A DNA stretch of 64,000 nucleotides from Falciphora oryzae (Eukaryota; Ascomycota; Sordariomycetes; Magnaporthales; Magnaporthaceae), in assembly GCA_000733355.1 (NCBI GenBank), contig JNVV01000006.1:813803-877802 (forward strand), in the 5' to 3' direction. Under the pieces are notes generated by a model. It did no database searches and was not told where the DNA came from. It was given only the letters and a program-made list of their open reading frames with translations. The translations under genes and the position numbers were made by a program. Below are positions 36,522-47,371 of the stretch, in pieces. Every line of letters begins with the position of its first letter. Within the stretch, counting starts at the first letter, position 1.

Positions 36522-37068
36522 CTATCGGCGCACTCCGCCGCCATAGTATCGATCCCGCATGTTGTTCCCCTGTAGCGAGTCGAAGGCTGGCCCAAAGCCG
36601 GCGGTGCCGGCCGATGACCGCGCCACACCGCCGCTCATGTTGTATGAAGGTGTGCCGAGGCCGAGCGAGGCGTGGCCCGAGCCGTCCAGGCCCATGTTTT
36701 CGAACAACGCCGCATTGTTGGCGTCGAAATTGTGAAACGACTGCATGCTGGCTGCCACATTTCCCTGGCCCTGCTGCGTCTGAGGTTGTTGCTGCTGCTG
36801 CTGCTGCTGCTGCTGCCGGGCGGCTGTGGCGCTAAACGAGGGCGTCCTGGTTGGCGTGTATGCGTTGACAGATGGGGATGCAGATGCCTGAGTCCGCTGT
36901 TGTGAATTGAACTGAGCGTTGTACCCCATGGTTGCGTTGTTGGTCGTCCTGTAGCCGCTATCGCTTGTCGAGGCCTGGGTAACCAAGACGGGAGAATTGG
37001 TCGCAACAACCTGCTGCTGATGGCGCTGCTGCGAAGCTGGATACTGCTGCTGCTGCTGCTGCTGCTGC

Positions 37069-37102
<34 letters not shown>

Positions 37103-39530
37103 GCTGCTGCTGCTGCTGCTGCTGTTGCTGCTGTGGCTGCTGTTGCTGTGGCTGTTGTGTCTGGGTCACAGGATACGATGTTTGAGGCTGATATCCTGTC
37201 GAGTACTTTGGCTGTTGCTGCTGCGTTTGTTGGACCTGCTGCTGCGGAGGCGTGGCGGAGTATTGTTGGTGAGTTTGCTGGGAAGGGAACTGTGTCGCAT
37301 GCTGTTGTGTTTGCTGAGCGGAAAACTGCGCCGTGTGCTGTTGCGTTTGCGGCTGTTGTTGTGACTGAGACGGCTGTTGCTGCTGTTGCTGCTGCTGTTG
37401 TTGCTGCTGCTGCGGCTGCTGGGATTGTTGGCCGTATGAGGCTGAGCCGTTGCCCACCTGCGTGAAGTACGACTGCGAGGTATTACGAGAAGGCTGCCGT
37501 TGCTGTTGGGGGGTTTGAATGGACCCGGCTATATGTGTCGAGGCCATGTGCTGCTGCTGTTGTGATGGTGGCGGTTGGTGCTGCTGCTGCTGCTGGGGGT
37601 GTGGCGAAGCCGATTGCTGCTGCTGCTGTCGCTGATCCTGTTGACGACCAGCCATGCCCTGAAGCTGGCTACTCTGCTGGTGACCTTGTGCTCGCAGCTG
37701 CGGCAGCATTGCCTGCATCTGCGTTTCCTCTTGCCTCCGCACGGTTTCAGTTTCCTGTTCCAGCTGAGACTGGAGAGCTTCGAAAGTCTCCCTGTCGAAG
37801 TGACCATCGCTTGCCTCGGACGTGGCATCGTTTGCTAGGGCCTGGGCGGCGGCTGTTGGCTCGGGCATGCTCGAGGGCTCCTTCGTCTTACGCTGGCGTT
37901 TTGCCGGTGGCTGAGCCAGAACCGGCACAGCCCCAGAGCCCTGTGGTGTAAAGCCATTGGGGAGGGGAGACCGGTGGACCCGGCCGGCGTTTGAACCGGC
38001 TTGTAGGTCTTGGGCCCCGTCCGTGGTGGCCTTGGCCATGTTCCGCTTCCGCTTGTTCGCCGGTGTTGCGCTTGTCGCATTGGGCTGCTGGGCCACATGA
38101 GCGGGTGGTGCAAGATTCGCTGGTGTAAATGACGTCGACTGTTCGCCAGCCATGCTGCTGGTGTCGTTGTATGACTGCAGCGCCGCCAGGGCGAACTCGA
38201 CACCGGACGGCGCAGACTCGTCCTGACCATTGCCGTTGATTCCAGGCTGCGGCCCGCCGTCGCTCTGCGCCGCTGCCGCTGATTTACTCTTTTTCCCCTT
38301 AGACTTCGTCTTGGGCGTAGGGTTCTGAGAGCCCCACTCGCCTCCTGCGTGCTCTGCGCCTTCAGGAGCGGGCTCCTTGGGCCGGTTCTTGGACCCCTTT
38401 GGCCGCCCCCTCTTTCTAGGAACGTACGGGGGATGTTCACCCAGGGGTAGTGATATATCCTGCGACATCGGCCCCGGCGCCGCTGTCGCATCCATGGTGC
38501 TTTCCTCCATGTCGACCCAGCTTCCATCCACATCGGCGGCGTTCTGTTCCCCAGGGCCTAAAGCGGCACCCGCGGCAGCCATACCCTTCGCCTTGGACAT
38601 GCCCTTTTTTATTCCTTTGTCCTTCCGCGCCTTCGTTGCCTTGCTCCCCTTGGGCCTGCCTCTGGGCCGCTTCACTGACTCCTTGGTCTCGGGAACTGGG
38701 TCGTCGCCCGTCCCTTCATTGAGGTGCGCATACGACTTTGCAGGGCTCATGGTCAAGGATGGCGTGTTCTCGATATGCGGGAATATCTCCGAAATCCAGC
38801 CAACGAAAAGGCGACCGGAGCCATTCCTATCCGCGCTTTCGGGGAAATTGCCATCCGGGGGCGCAGGTGCCCCTGGGATCCCCCCGAAGTAGGCCAGGGC
38901 CTTGCAGATCTGGTCAACGACGGAGACGGGGTTGAGGCTCCGGAGAAGGGTCAACAGGCGCGCCTGTTCTTCCTTGGTCTGGTTCGGATCCAAAACGGCG
39001 GTCCGCGGGCCGTTCGCTACGGTCGGGCTCGTGGGAAGATGAGGGAAGCGCCTGCGGGAGAGTGGCACATAGCCAGCTTGCTGGGCCATTTTCGCGGCTC
39101 GCTCGGTTCGTTCGCTGGTTCGCTTGGCGATTTCGTCCCTGGCCTTGGCCTCGGCTGTGTTGATGTCGATGTGCATGACACTGAAGCTACCTCCATGAGG
39201 GTCCGCCCTCCCGCGCAGGTTGCTCGGCACCGGATTCCTAACACGCCCGTCCCTGTAGGGGTTGGGATAGAAGCCAGATGCGGCGGGCACCGGGGATTCG
39301 GAACCAAACTGGACATCGCCAGGCGACTGCTGCGAGAGCTCGGGCCGGGGCTGCATCTGCTGCATCTGTTGTTGCGATTGCTGCAACTGCTGTGTCTGGG
39401 GCTGCGCTGCAAACTGCTGCGTCGTGTGCTGCTGAGAGGGATCCGATGTTTGAGGGGGTCCTGGCTGAGTGCCCGACGGGAGCGGTACTGCCGTCGCGGT
39501 CTTCCGTTGTCTCTTGGGAGAAGTTGACAT
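36522..39530 (-). CDS. AT-hook, glutamine-rich nuclear protein
   Basis: A single-exon frame of 1002 residues starting at the ATG at 39530. The frame extends 30 codons further upstream but lacks an ATG there. The N-terminus carries an NLS-like KRQRK. A conserved-looking segment near residues 100-250 includes HIDINTAEAKARDEIAKRTS and NQTKEEQARLLTLLRSLNP. Two AT-hooks follow: KRPRGRPKGSK (about residue 285) and RKRGRPKGSKNRPK (about residue 380), each with the GRP core that binds the AT-rich minor groove. The second half is dominated by Gln, including 30 in a row. The C-terminus is a Gly/Asn-rich tail ending in RYYGGGVRR. This points to a chromatin or transcriptional cofactor; I cannot assign it to a named complex. 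Polymerase slippage in the Gln tract would make its length variable among strains. Confidence 0.88.
37044..37133 (-). repeat. Polyglutamine-encoding trinucleotide tract (30 codons)
   Basis: On the plus strand: 9 CTG, 11 TTG, then 10 units that are CTG except one TTG. In the coding sense this is 30 consecutive Gln codons with a central CAA block flanked by CAG. Several shorter Gln runs surround it (36781-36817, 37377-37430, 37545-37630). Confidence 0.95.
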
Positions 39531-40436
39531 GGCGGCGGTCAGGTCCACTGTAGAATCACCTGTAAGATGCCCATGCCGGCGCCCGTCGCCCCCGAGGGGT
39601 TCAAGGACGCGGCATATCAAGGGCAGCGGTCAGCAGGGCGCCCAGCTAGTTACCTAGATATGTATGGGAGTAGGCAGGCGGACGGACCAGCAATCGGGTC
39701 CATGGCGGGCGGTCAGGACCAGCAGCTGCGATGGTGTCCAGACCGGACGGCGGCCGTGTCTCCTGTACAGTGGTCGATTGCCTCGTCGAGTGGGTTTCTT
39801 GCCAGCGCCCGACCGGACCGTGTCGCCGCTGCTCGAGTGGCGCGGCAAGCGCAGCTGGAGATGGTCGCTCTCGGTCGCTCGGTGGGAGAATCGCGTCCAG
39901 CACAGGGAAGAATCGCCGATCACGGGGCTGCGGTCGCGCGCAGACGCATATTTTTCGGAGCAGGCGTTGTTGCGTTTTCGGGCTTCAGGAGACAGCGACG
40001 ATGGATCGCGTGCAGGGCGGCCGGGTGGGCAAAATCGAATGGAATCGCACGTCGGCCGGCCCAATGGCAGCAGGATGAGGTTCCTGGCAAAGGCCTGCAG
40101 TCATGGATCAGGTGGTCGCACCGAACGCGCCCACAAACGACAGGGACCAACCAGCCAGCAAGGCCCGGCGGCGGCGGCAATGGGGGAAAAAATCGGTCGG
40201 ACCACGAATTCACAATGCCCGCGGCAAAAGGGAGCAGGCGCTGTCGGCGCCGTCAACGGTGCTTCGTCGTCGTCTGGGATGCGAGCATTCGAGGGCGGGT
40301 TGGAGTTGCGGGCGGGAATCAGACTCGGACAACAAAAGGCTGGTTGGTCGTCGGGTGGTGGTGGTGGCCCGAGGCGGCTTGTGCAACGGCGTCGCGAAAT
40401 GAGGAAAACAGTGCCCGCCCAGGCCAAGTCCCCGAC

Positions 40437-40499
40437 TTTTTTTTTTTTTTTTTCCACCTCGTCTTGACAGGGCCCTTTTTTTTTTTTTTTTTTTTTTTT
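40437..40499 (+). repeat. Two poly(dT) tracts (17 and 24 nt) 22 nt apart
   Basis: T17 at 40437-40453 and T24 at 40476-40499, about 0.9 kb upstream of the AT-hook gene. Confidence 0.85.
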
Positions 40500-40780
40500 A
40501 CTTGTTTTACTCCCTCCAGCCAGTGCACGTCGTCAATTTCAGTATCGACGACGTCGGTGGTGTCACTGATGGAAAATAGCGAACGACGACAACTCAAAAT
40601 CTCGGGTGACAGTTGAGGCCCTCACTGATTTTTTCTGGGTGTGCCCGCGACGCCCAAAATTCCAGATGGCGGGAGGTGGCCGGTGCGGGCCCACGCGGCA
40701 TGCGAGGAAGTGAGGTGGTCGGTCCCGGACTGTTGTTCTAGCTTGGGTTGCACGATGCGCTCCAAAAGAGTGAGAGAGAG

Positions 40781-40802
40781 AAAAAAAAAAAAAAAAAAAA
40801 AA
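40781..40802 (+). repeat. Poly(dA) tract, 22 nt
   Basis: Run of 22 A preceded by a GAGAGAGAG stretch, in the same intergenic region as the paired T tracts. Confidence 0.85.
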
Positions 40803-41949
40803 CGGAGGTGAGGGCCTTCGGCAGGTCGACGTAGGCCCGCCACGCCGCTGCTTCAGCCGCCATGTGAGAGCTCAGGGCCAAGTACCAGGTACACGCGGCG
40901 GAGCCTGACCATACACTAGCGAAACATGGCCTGACAGCTGCACTAGGCGCGAGACTGAAGTCCCCTCAAAGTACTGCGCCCATGCAGCCCAGTGCCCAAG
41001 CTCTTTGCCGCCTAGTACCTGTGCGACCCCGTTTGGAGACGCTAGCCTCCTTTTTCTCGAGCCTAAATTGACCATCCCCTTCCTGTCATCAACCTTTCCA
41101 ACACGTCCAGCCAGACAGGCACCAACCAAGCACAAGTCCCGTGTGGGAAACGAGACAGGAGGAACCAGAAGAACGAGCCGCCAACGAAAACACGGCGCAT
41201 ATCTGATGATTTTGGCTGACGGCGGGCGCAGTGAGTGGGGTTTCTATGGTTAATGTTCATGACTGCGCCAGACATCCTGGAGAGCTCCCCGTGGGGGGTT
41301 TTGCCTGGGGCGTAGCGGGGAGGATAGGAAGGAAACACAAGTAAAGGAGAGGGGAGATAAAACGAGATTGGCACACTGAGCTGTTGGCCTTCATTGTTCT
41401 CCAGGCGGGAAAATACCCCGCTGCATTTTCCTTGATGAGGCCCGAATACCTGCTCACATTGATGTCGCGCGGAACTGAAAGCGCAGGCCGCGGTCCAGGT
41501 CGGGAGCTCGCCGGAAGGCCATTGAGCAAACCAATTGATTGCGTCTGTCGTTCGAGAACGCCTCTGGCGGCAGAAATAGCGGCGCTTATTGGCAGGTTGT
41601 CCGAAGCGAGGATTCATCAGGGATCGATCTCTGTGCCCTTTATCACTTGCACTATGCGAGATCCCAGCCGTCATGACGGCACTCCAGGAGAAACAAATCG
41701 CCTTCTGTTGTCAAGAACAGGTCGGTACCTATACTTTAAAAAGGATGATTGGATCACTTTTAAAAGTTGAACAATGCCATTCGCTGGTTGCTCTGATGTC
41801 CAGGAGGCAAAAGGCGCCGTTCAAGATTTGACTTCTTGTCGTGGAACTTTCAGGTATTTAATAAAGACTCTCCGGCAGACCCTAAGCCCAATGCTACTAG
41901 TTTGATCTCTTCTCCTTACACAACAAACCACCCTGCCACCGAAGTCTCA

Positions 41950-43550
41950 ATGGAATCCTGGCAGAGGCTGCCGGCGGAGATCAGACTCCTGATACTACAG
42001 ATCCTTGCCGAAGCTGAGCTCGAAGCGGGTGCGTCGCTAGCTGTCTTTGCTACAGTGTCCGGAAAATGGCAGGCCATTTTTGAGAGCTTTACGTTCCGAC
42101 GCGTATGCGTACGACACTGGGACCTATATGGCCACAACAGTTCCTGGTTCGAGAGAGTCTTCGCCGACTATCGTCGCCGCAGATACCTCCGGCATATCGG
42201 ACTGAGATTGAAATTTGCTCAGTATAAGCCGAAGCGAGACAAAAACGCCATTTTGATGGGCAAGACCCTAACAGAGCGGACGTTAGCCAGAGCGATTATG
42301 ATTCGCGCACAACCAGCTAAGGCACCTGAGATCAAACACGTAGAGCACGAACAGCGATGGAATGATATCTCCTTTACGGAAACCATTGCTATGTTCCTCC
42401 AGCAAACAAGCCAATGGGCTCCACGACATGTTTCGCCGGGTGGCGTCGCCCTCGAGATTATCGGCGACATTGAGAGCACTTGGAGGGCTACGGCGAGAGA
42501 AGCGAAGGCTCTTAGCCTGCCCAACCAGATACACATTTGGTCTTCTGATCAGTGGCAGCGGAATGTGGTCAGCCAGATGATACGGGGACCAGGCCCTCGT
42601 GCTCGCTGAGACCGACTTTTATTTCACTATCGGGTATGTGATGCCCTGGATGGGGCCCTGCTTTCTGCAACTACGATGGATAACAAGGGCGCTGACGCTA
42701 CAGTCTTGAAGTTGGGATTTCCCCGAGATGGGCAACCCCCAACGCTTTCCTTACAGTCACAACATGAGGAACATCAACCATCCAACACAATTCTCGACGG
42801 CCGAGGTTTTCAGCAGCCTCTTCGTGTTGAAGAAGACCATCCGCTACTTCGGCCCAGACGTGTTTGCCGACGTGCTGCATCAGCTGTCCGGAGCGCAGCA
42901 GTTCAACTGGGAATTTAAGGGCCGCTGGAGACCAATACATATCGGGCCCTGGGACAGCCGGTGTGCCGAGGCTCTCACCCCGTTCCAGATCGGGCCGAAG
43001 AAGCTCTTGATCCACAAGCTGATTCCGGAAAAGGGGGTTCAACGAAGTGAACAGGCCCAAGTCGCATTGCTCTCGGCCATGCGATGGCCCAGCTTGCTCG
43101 GAGGCTGGAGAGCCTCTCGACCACGCACTTGATCGATGCCGCTCATTTCTTCACAGCCAATGTCCCGTGCTGGGAGCAGCTTGAGATCTTGGCCCTCTCA
43201 TCGGGTCAGATCAGCGGGTTCAAACCACCAGCAACCATTGATCTGCTGCTACGACGGGCGGCCATGGCTGCTCGAAGATACCGAGGCTGAGGGACATGAC
43301 GCTCCACAACGAGGACAAATCCGGCATTACGATCTACCGATTTACGCTTGAGGTGGAAGATGCCACGTTCGGCATCGAATGCAGTACTTATTGGGGCTTG
43401 AATCTAAGCACTGCTTGCAGGCAGTCATGGGAGGCTGTCGCGGACAAAAGGAGGACACGGAACGGGTTGAATTGGGAGGTTGCGCTTCCTGCCGGGGAAG
43501 CGTCCGTCATAAAACGGAAGCTGGAATCCATTCTTGCAGGCAATTTGTGA
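41950..43550 (+). pseudogene. Decayed F-box-family gene
   Basis: The first frame (ATG 41950, stop 42607-42609) encodes MESWQRLPAEIRLLILQILAEAE, the typical start of a fungal F-box family, then an Arg-rich middle and ALEIIGDIESTW. Similarity-like text continues after the stop in other frames: a block with NMRNINHPTQFSTAEVF at about 42728-43060, LARRLESLSTTHLIDAAHFF from 43084 to 43290, and IPRLRDMTLHNEDKSGITIY to 43550. Moving between blocks needs a stop to be bypassed near 42607, a one-base shift near 43080 and another near 43270. None of these coincides with a clean GT...branch...AG intron. The simplest reading is an inactivated lineage-specific F-box paralogue. The first frame alone could still yield a truncated product of about 219 residues. 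Confidence 0.65.
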
Positions 43551-44011
43551 TTGCGAGAAGGTAGATATTCCAATAATATGGAGATGGTGTTGTTGCTGCA
43601 TCAAATCAAGATGCCCGTGCGTGGGACTGTTCGCCGTTTTCTACAGTGGCGCCGGGCGTGGAGCACGCTGTGCGGCGCAGTATGGCTTGAGCTCGTCAGC
43701 TACACCGAGCTACATCCGACCTCTGCTCCCGGCAAGCTGCCGGCACCTCGCTCGAGCCCGCACGTCCAAACTCAACTGGCCGACCCCCGAACTCTATGCC
43801 GACTGGCCCAGCACCGCACCGGGCCCGCTTGCATCGCAGCACAATTGCTACTTGCTTGCCCTGTCATCGTTACCACCTGTCAGTTCGTTATTGCCGGCCT
43901 GCTGCGCAAAGACTCACCCTTCGGTCGAAGCCCCCCACGACTGTGGCCCCTCCCATCGCTGCTATCCGAGCTTGGTCAGCCCGCTGCGGAATGCAGTGAG
44001 CCTCTGCCGCC
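43551..44011. other. Upstream region of vma5
   Basis: Promoter and leader of the V-ATPase gene. Pyrimidine-rich near the start codon. No coding signal is supported. Confidence 0.5.
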
Positions 44012-45560
44012 ATGCCGACGCCGATGACCTATGCCCTGGTGTCTCTGCCGCGAAGGGCCTTTGACACCGACGCACTCGCCTCCCTGCGCGCTACCATAAA
44101 CCCTGACAACGGCGCCGTCCTGCCCTTCGCAATACCTGAGTTCAAGATCGGCACACTCGACGCCCTGGTTCAACAGGCCGACGATCTCACCAAGCTCGAA
44201 GCCGCCTGCCAGGGCGTCGTCTCGCGTGTCGCCGACGCGCTCAAGTCTCTGGTTGGCCCCGACGAGGACAAGGTCGCTCAGCAGAAGACGGTCAATGACA
44301 GTCAGTAGCTCCGCACGCATGCGCCGCTCCCCCTGACCCCCGACAATGCGGTCGCGAGCCCTTCTCGCAGAGGCTGACACGGTGTCCAGAGCCCACCGAT
44401 CACTACGTCAGCTCCTTCAGCTGGAACAAGGTCCGATACCGAGCGGACCGACCTCTCGGCGAGCTCATAGACACTCTGCAGAAGGTATTGCCCAACTCAT
44501 AAACGGCGCTCTGCCTGTCGTCTACTCGCCTCACTCTGCCTATACATATGTGTCCCTACACATGATCTTCTCAACTGACCTCGACCCTCGGTCCTCTTGC
44601 TCTAGGAGCTAGTCAACATCGACAATGACGTCAAGGGCAAGTTCAACCAGTACAATTCGGTGAAGACGAACCTGGCGTCGCTGCAGCGGAAACAGACGTA
44701 TGGACAAGCACCACCACCCACACTTTAACCCTCTGGGGATTCTGGGATTGCTGACACACGGCTTTGGCTCGACCCAGGGGCAACCTATCTACCAAGTCCC
44801 TGACGCCGATCGTCAAGCCTTCCCTCCTGGTCCAGGACTCGGAGTACCTAGAGACCCACCTCATCGTGGTGCCCTCGATGATGTGCAAGGACTTTGTCAA
44901 GTCGTACGAGAAGCTCTCGCCCATGGTGGTGCCCCGGTCGGCCATCCAGGTGGCGCAGGACGACGAGTTCGCCCTGTTCGCCGTCACCACCTTCAAGAAG
45001 CACAGCGCCGAGTTCCTGCAGAAGTGCCGCGAGCAGAAGTGGACCCCGCGCCAGTACAAGTACGTCGAGGGCGGCAAGGAGGAGGAGCAGCGCGAGCTGG
45101 ACCGCGTCACCAAGGAGGAGAGGAAGGTCTTTGGTGAGGCGCTCCGTCTCGGCAGGACCGGCTGGAGCGAGGGAGTCATGGTCTGGGCCCACGTAATGGC
45201 CCTGCGCGTCTTTGTTGAGACTGTCCTGCGCTACGGCTTGCCTCTCGAGTTTGTGTCTGCGCTTGTCAAGGTATGTAGCAGACCCCCCTCCCAGGCTTGC
45301 CACAAAAGTGTGCAGAGCTTTGATAGAATGTGGACTGACACGGCGACCCTCAGACGAACCCCAAGCTGGTCAAGAAGGTCAAGACCAACCTGGACTCATC
45401 ATTTTCATACCTGGGCGGAAACGCGTTTGGCAGGGACAAGCGCGGCAAGATCAAGCAGGACGACGCCGCCTTGACATCGGAGATGGCGGCGGCAGGAGTC
45501 GGGTTTGGCGAAGGGAACGAGTACACTGCCTATGTGTACTACGAGTTTGAATTTCCTTAG
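44012..45560 (+). CDS. vma5: V-type proton ATPase subunit C (Vma5)
   Basis: Five exons: 44012-44300, 44390-44484, 44606-44697, 44778-45270 and 45354-45560, giving 391 residues, the usual length for this subunit. Introns are 89, 121, 80 and 83 bp, several with CTGAC branch sites. Recognisable blocks are YALVSLPRRAFD at the start, FAIPEFKIGTLDALVQQADDL, SSFSWNKVRYR, LVVQ-like LLVQDSEYLETHLIVVP, CKDFVKSYEKLSPMVVPRSA, WSEGVMVWAHVMALRVFVE, TVLRYGLPLEFVSALVK and the C-terminal EYTAYVYYEFEF. Subunit C links the peripheral stalks of V1 to V0 and is released during reversible disassembly; the complex acidifies vacuoles and Golgi vesicles. The exons preserve frame throughout. Confidence 0.96.
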
Positions 45561-45790
45561 CGTCGTCACTCACATGGAAAAAAAAAAAACGAGGTTCTGG
45601 AGTCGACGACCACTGCGCGGACAGCTGACTGCCAGGGACCGGCATGCATACATTTTGTTCTTGTCTATTCTCTCCCGTTTACCCAGGTTCTCTTCCTTTT
45701 TATCTATGCGCCTTCTGTGTTTTCTAAATCTTCTGTTTGTCTTTTCCGTGGAGATTCCATCATGGAATCTAGAGGGTACCGCTCGCGCTT

Positions 45791-46497
45791 TCAGCTGCTT
45801 GTCTTGATCAGGCCCTTTTCCTGCAGCCACTGGACAATCTGGGCGACACACTCCTCGACGGACTTCTCGTGGGTCCTGATGGTGATCTCGGGGTTGAGCG
45901 GGGCCTCGTAGGGGGCGGAGATGCCGGTGAACTCCTTGATCTCGCCGGCGCGGGCCTTCTTGTAGAGGCCCTTGGGGTCGCGCTGCTCGGCGACCTCGAG
46001 GGGGATGTCGACGTAGACCTCGACGAACTCGAGCGCGTCGTCGCCCTTCTGGGCGGCCTGGGCGTGCAGCTCGCGGGCCGTCTGGCGGTCGGCGCGGTAA
46101 GGGGAGATGAAGGACGTTATCGCGACGGTGGCCGAGTCGGCGAACAGCTTGGCGACCTCGGCGATGCGGCGGATGTTCTCGTTGCGGTCGCGCTCCGAGA
46201 AGCCCAGGTCCTTGTTGAGCCCGAACCGCACGTTGTCGCCGTCGAGCCGGTACGCGGCCAGCCCCAGGTGCAGCAGGTGCTGCTCCAGCGCCGTCGCGAC
46301 CGTCGACTTGCCCGACGCCGACAGGCCCGTGAACCAGATGGTGAAGCCCCTTTGCTTGCGCAGCTCGCTGCGCTCGTGCCGAGTCAGGCCCTCGTGCCAG
46401 GTGATGTTGCTGAAAGTCGCTTGGTCAACTCGGGGATGCCAGGGGGCTGCGCACAGCCGGGAGGGGGGATATATTTCGGGAGCCCCTACGTCGCCAT
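45791..46497 (-). CDS. MET14: Adenylylsulfate (APS) kinase
   Basis: Exon 1 is only 8 nt (46497-46490, ATGGCGAC). After an 80-bp intron (GTAGGG...CAG) exon 2 runs 46409-45791. The product has 208 residues and opens [20 protein letters not shown], the standard APS-kinase N-terminus, which confirms the tiny first exon. The P-loop GLSASGKS occupies residues 31-38. The adenylylsulfate-binding region reads [20 protein letters not shown] with [17 protein letters not shown] and [10 protein letters not shown], and a lid-like [18 protein letters not shown] follows. The enzyme phosphorylates APS with ATP to PAPS, the second step of sulfate assimilation, in the cytosol. It converges with vma5 about 230 bp away. 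Sulfur-starvation control is expected from the family but I see no diagnostic site. Confidence 0.96.
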
Positions 46498-47371
46498 TTC
46501 TTCGCGGTATTCTCTCTCACCAAGACCCCAAGCGTCCTCGACGATCCAATTAGGACCAATGAAGAATACGAGAGAGAAACTTGTTCCGTCTGCACTATAT
46601 CTCGTCTTGTCTGCTTTGCCTTTTCAGATTCGACCAGGGGAGAGCGAGGGGGGCTGAAGGCAACCTATGACGACCGAGTTGAAACCAGCGCCCCGCGATT
46701 CATGAGACGAGAGCGACAGACTGGTTTATACGGAATACACATCTCCGTATTGGAAAGCACTCTATTCTGCCGTCATTTCCTGCCCCACGAGCGGGCGCCC
46801 AGGCAGGGGCAGCAGGCTCTATTCTGCCAGCCCGGCACAAGGCGCAATTGGCGCTCATCTGGCAAGGCCGGGAGGGCCGCCATGTTTTCCAACGCCGCCT
46901 GGCGCGCTCGGTGGGAATTGGCCTCTTGTGATAGGCCGCAAGCACCCTTGCACAATCGGCGAAGATGATGACGACAGTGGGGTTGCCGCGCATAGCAGGC
47001 TGGCCCGCCCCGACGGCCGTCACAACAGCAATGCACGCGTTTTGGGCGGACCCGAAATCGGCATCGGTGATTAGTCCTCACATGGCATGGATTCCCCAAG
47101 ATCCGGAAACAAATAAAAACCAGAAAAGGATCCGTAAATGCTCCCAATGGCTGTTCGGCCATTTCCCACCGTCTATCATGATCTATGTTTAAAAACACAT
47201 TTCCCGCCAGCCTGCCTGCAAAAAGCCAGCGAAGGGAGTTGTAGGATAGAAATTCTGTAGGACGTTCCCCTTTCAATCCAAATATTTGATTAGGCGACTG
47301 TTTCGCATTCAAAAATTCGGTCATCTAGGCGGCCGAAGGCAAAACTGCCTTCATGGCCTGGGCTCACGCAT
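46498..47371. other. Intergenic region upstream of APS kinase
   Basis: This is the promoter of the APS-kinase gene (minus) and the 3' region of the thioesterase gene (minus). Short frames only; nothing supported. Confidence 0.55.

Larger units (their letters stand above)
39531..41949. other. Intergenic region upstream of the AT-hook gene
   Basis: This holds the probable promoter and leader of the AT-hook gene, a TTACAG string near 39560 (minus sense) that could be a leader intron acceptor, two T runs and one A run. Plus-strand frames at 39.57-40.62 kb are Gly/Arg/Trp-rich with poly-Phe where they cross the T runs and are not credible genes. Confidence 0.55.

Noticed and set aside
38724..39527. 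267-codon plus-strand open frame
   Set aside because: Antisense to the AT-hook gene; no ATG context, domain or splice support.
39567..40616. 349-codon plus-strand frame
   Set aside because: It reads through poly(T) tracts as poly-Phe and is Gly/Arg/Trp-rich; it looks like open intergenic DNA.
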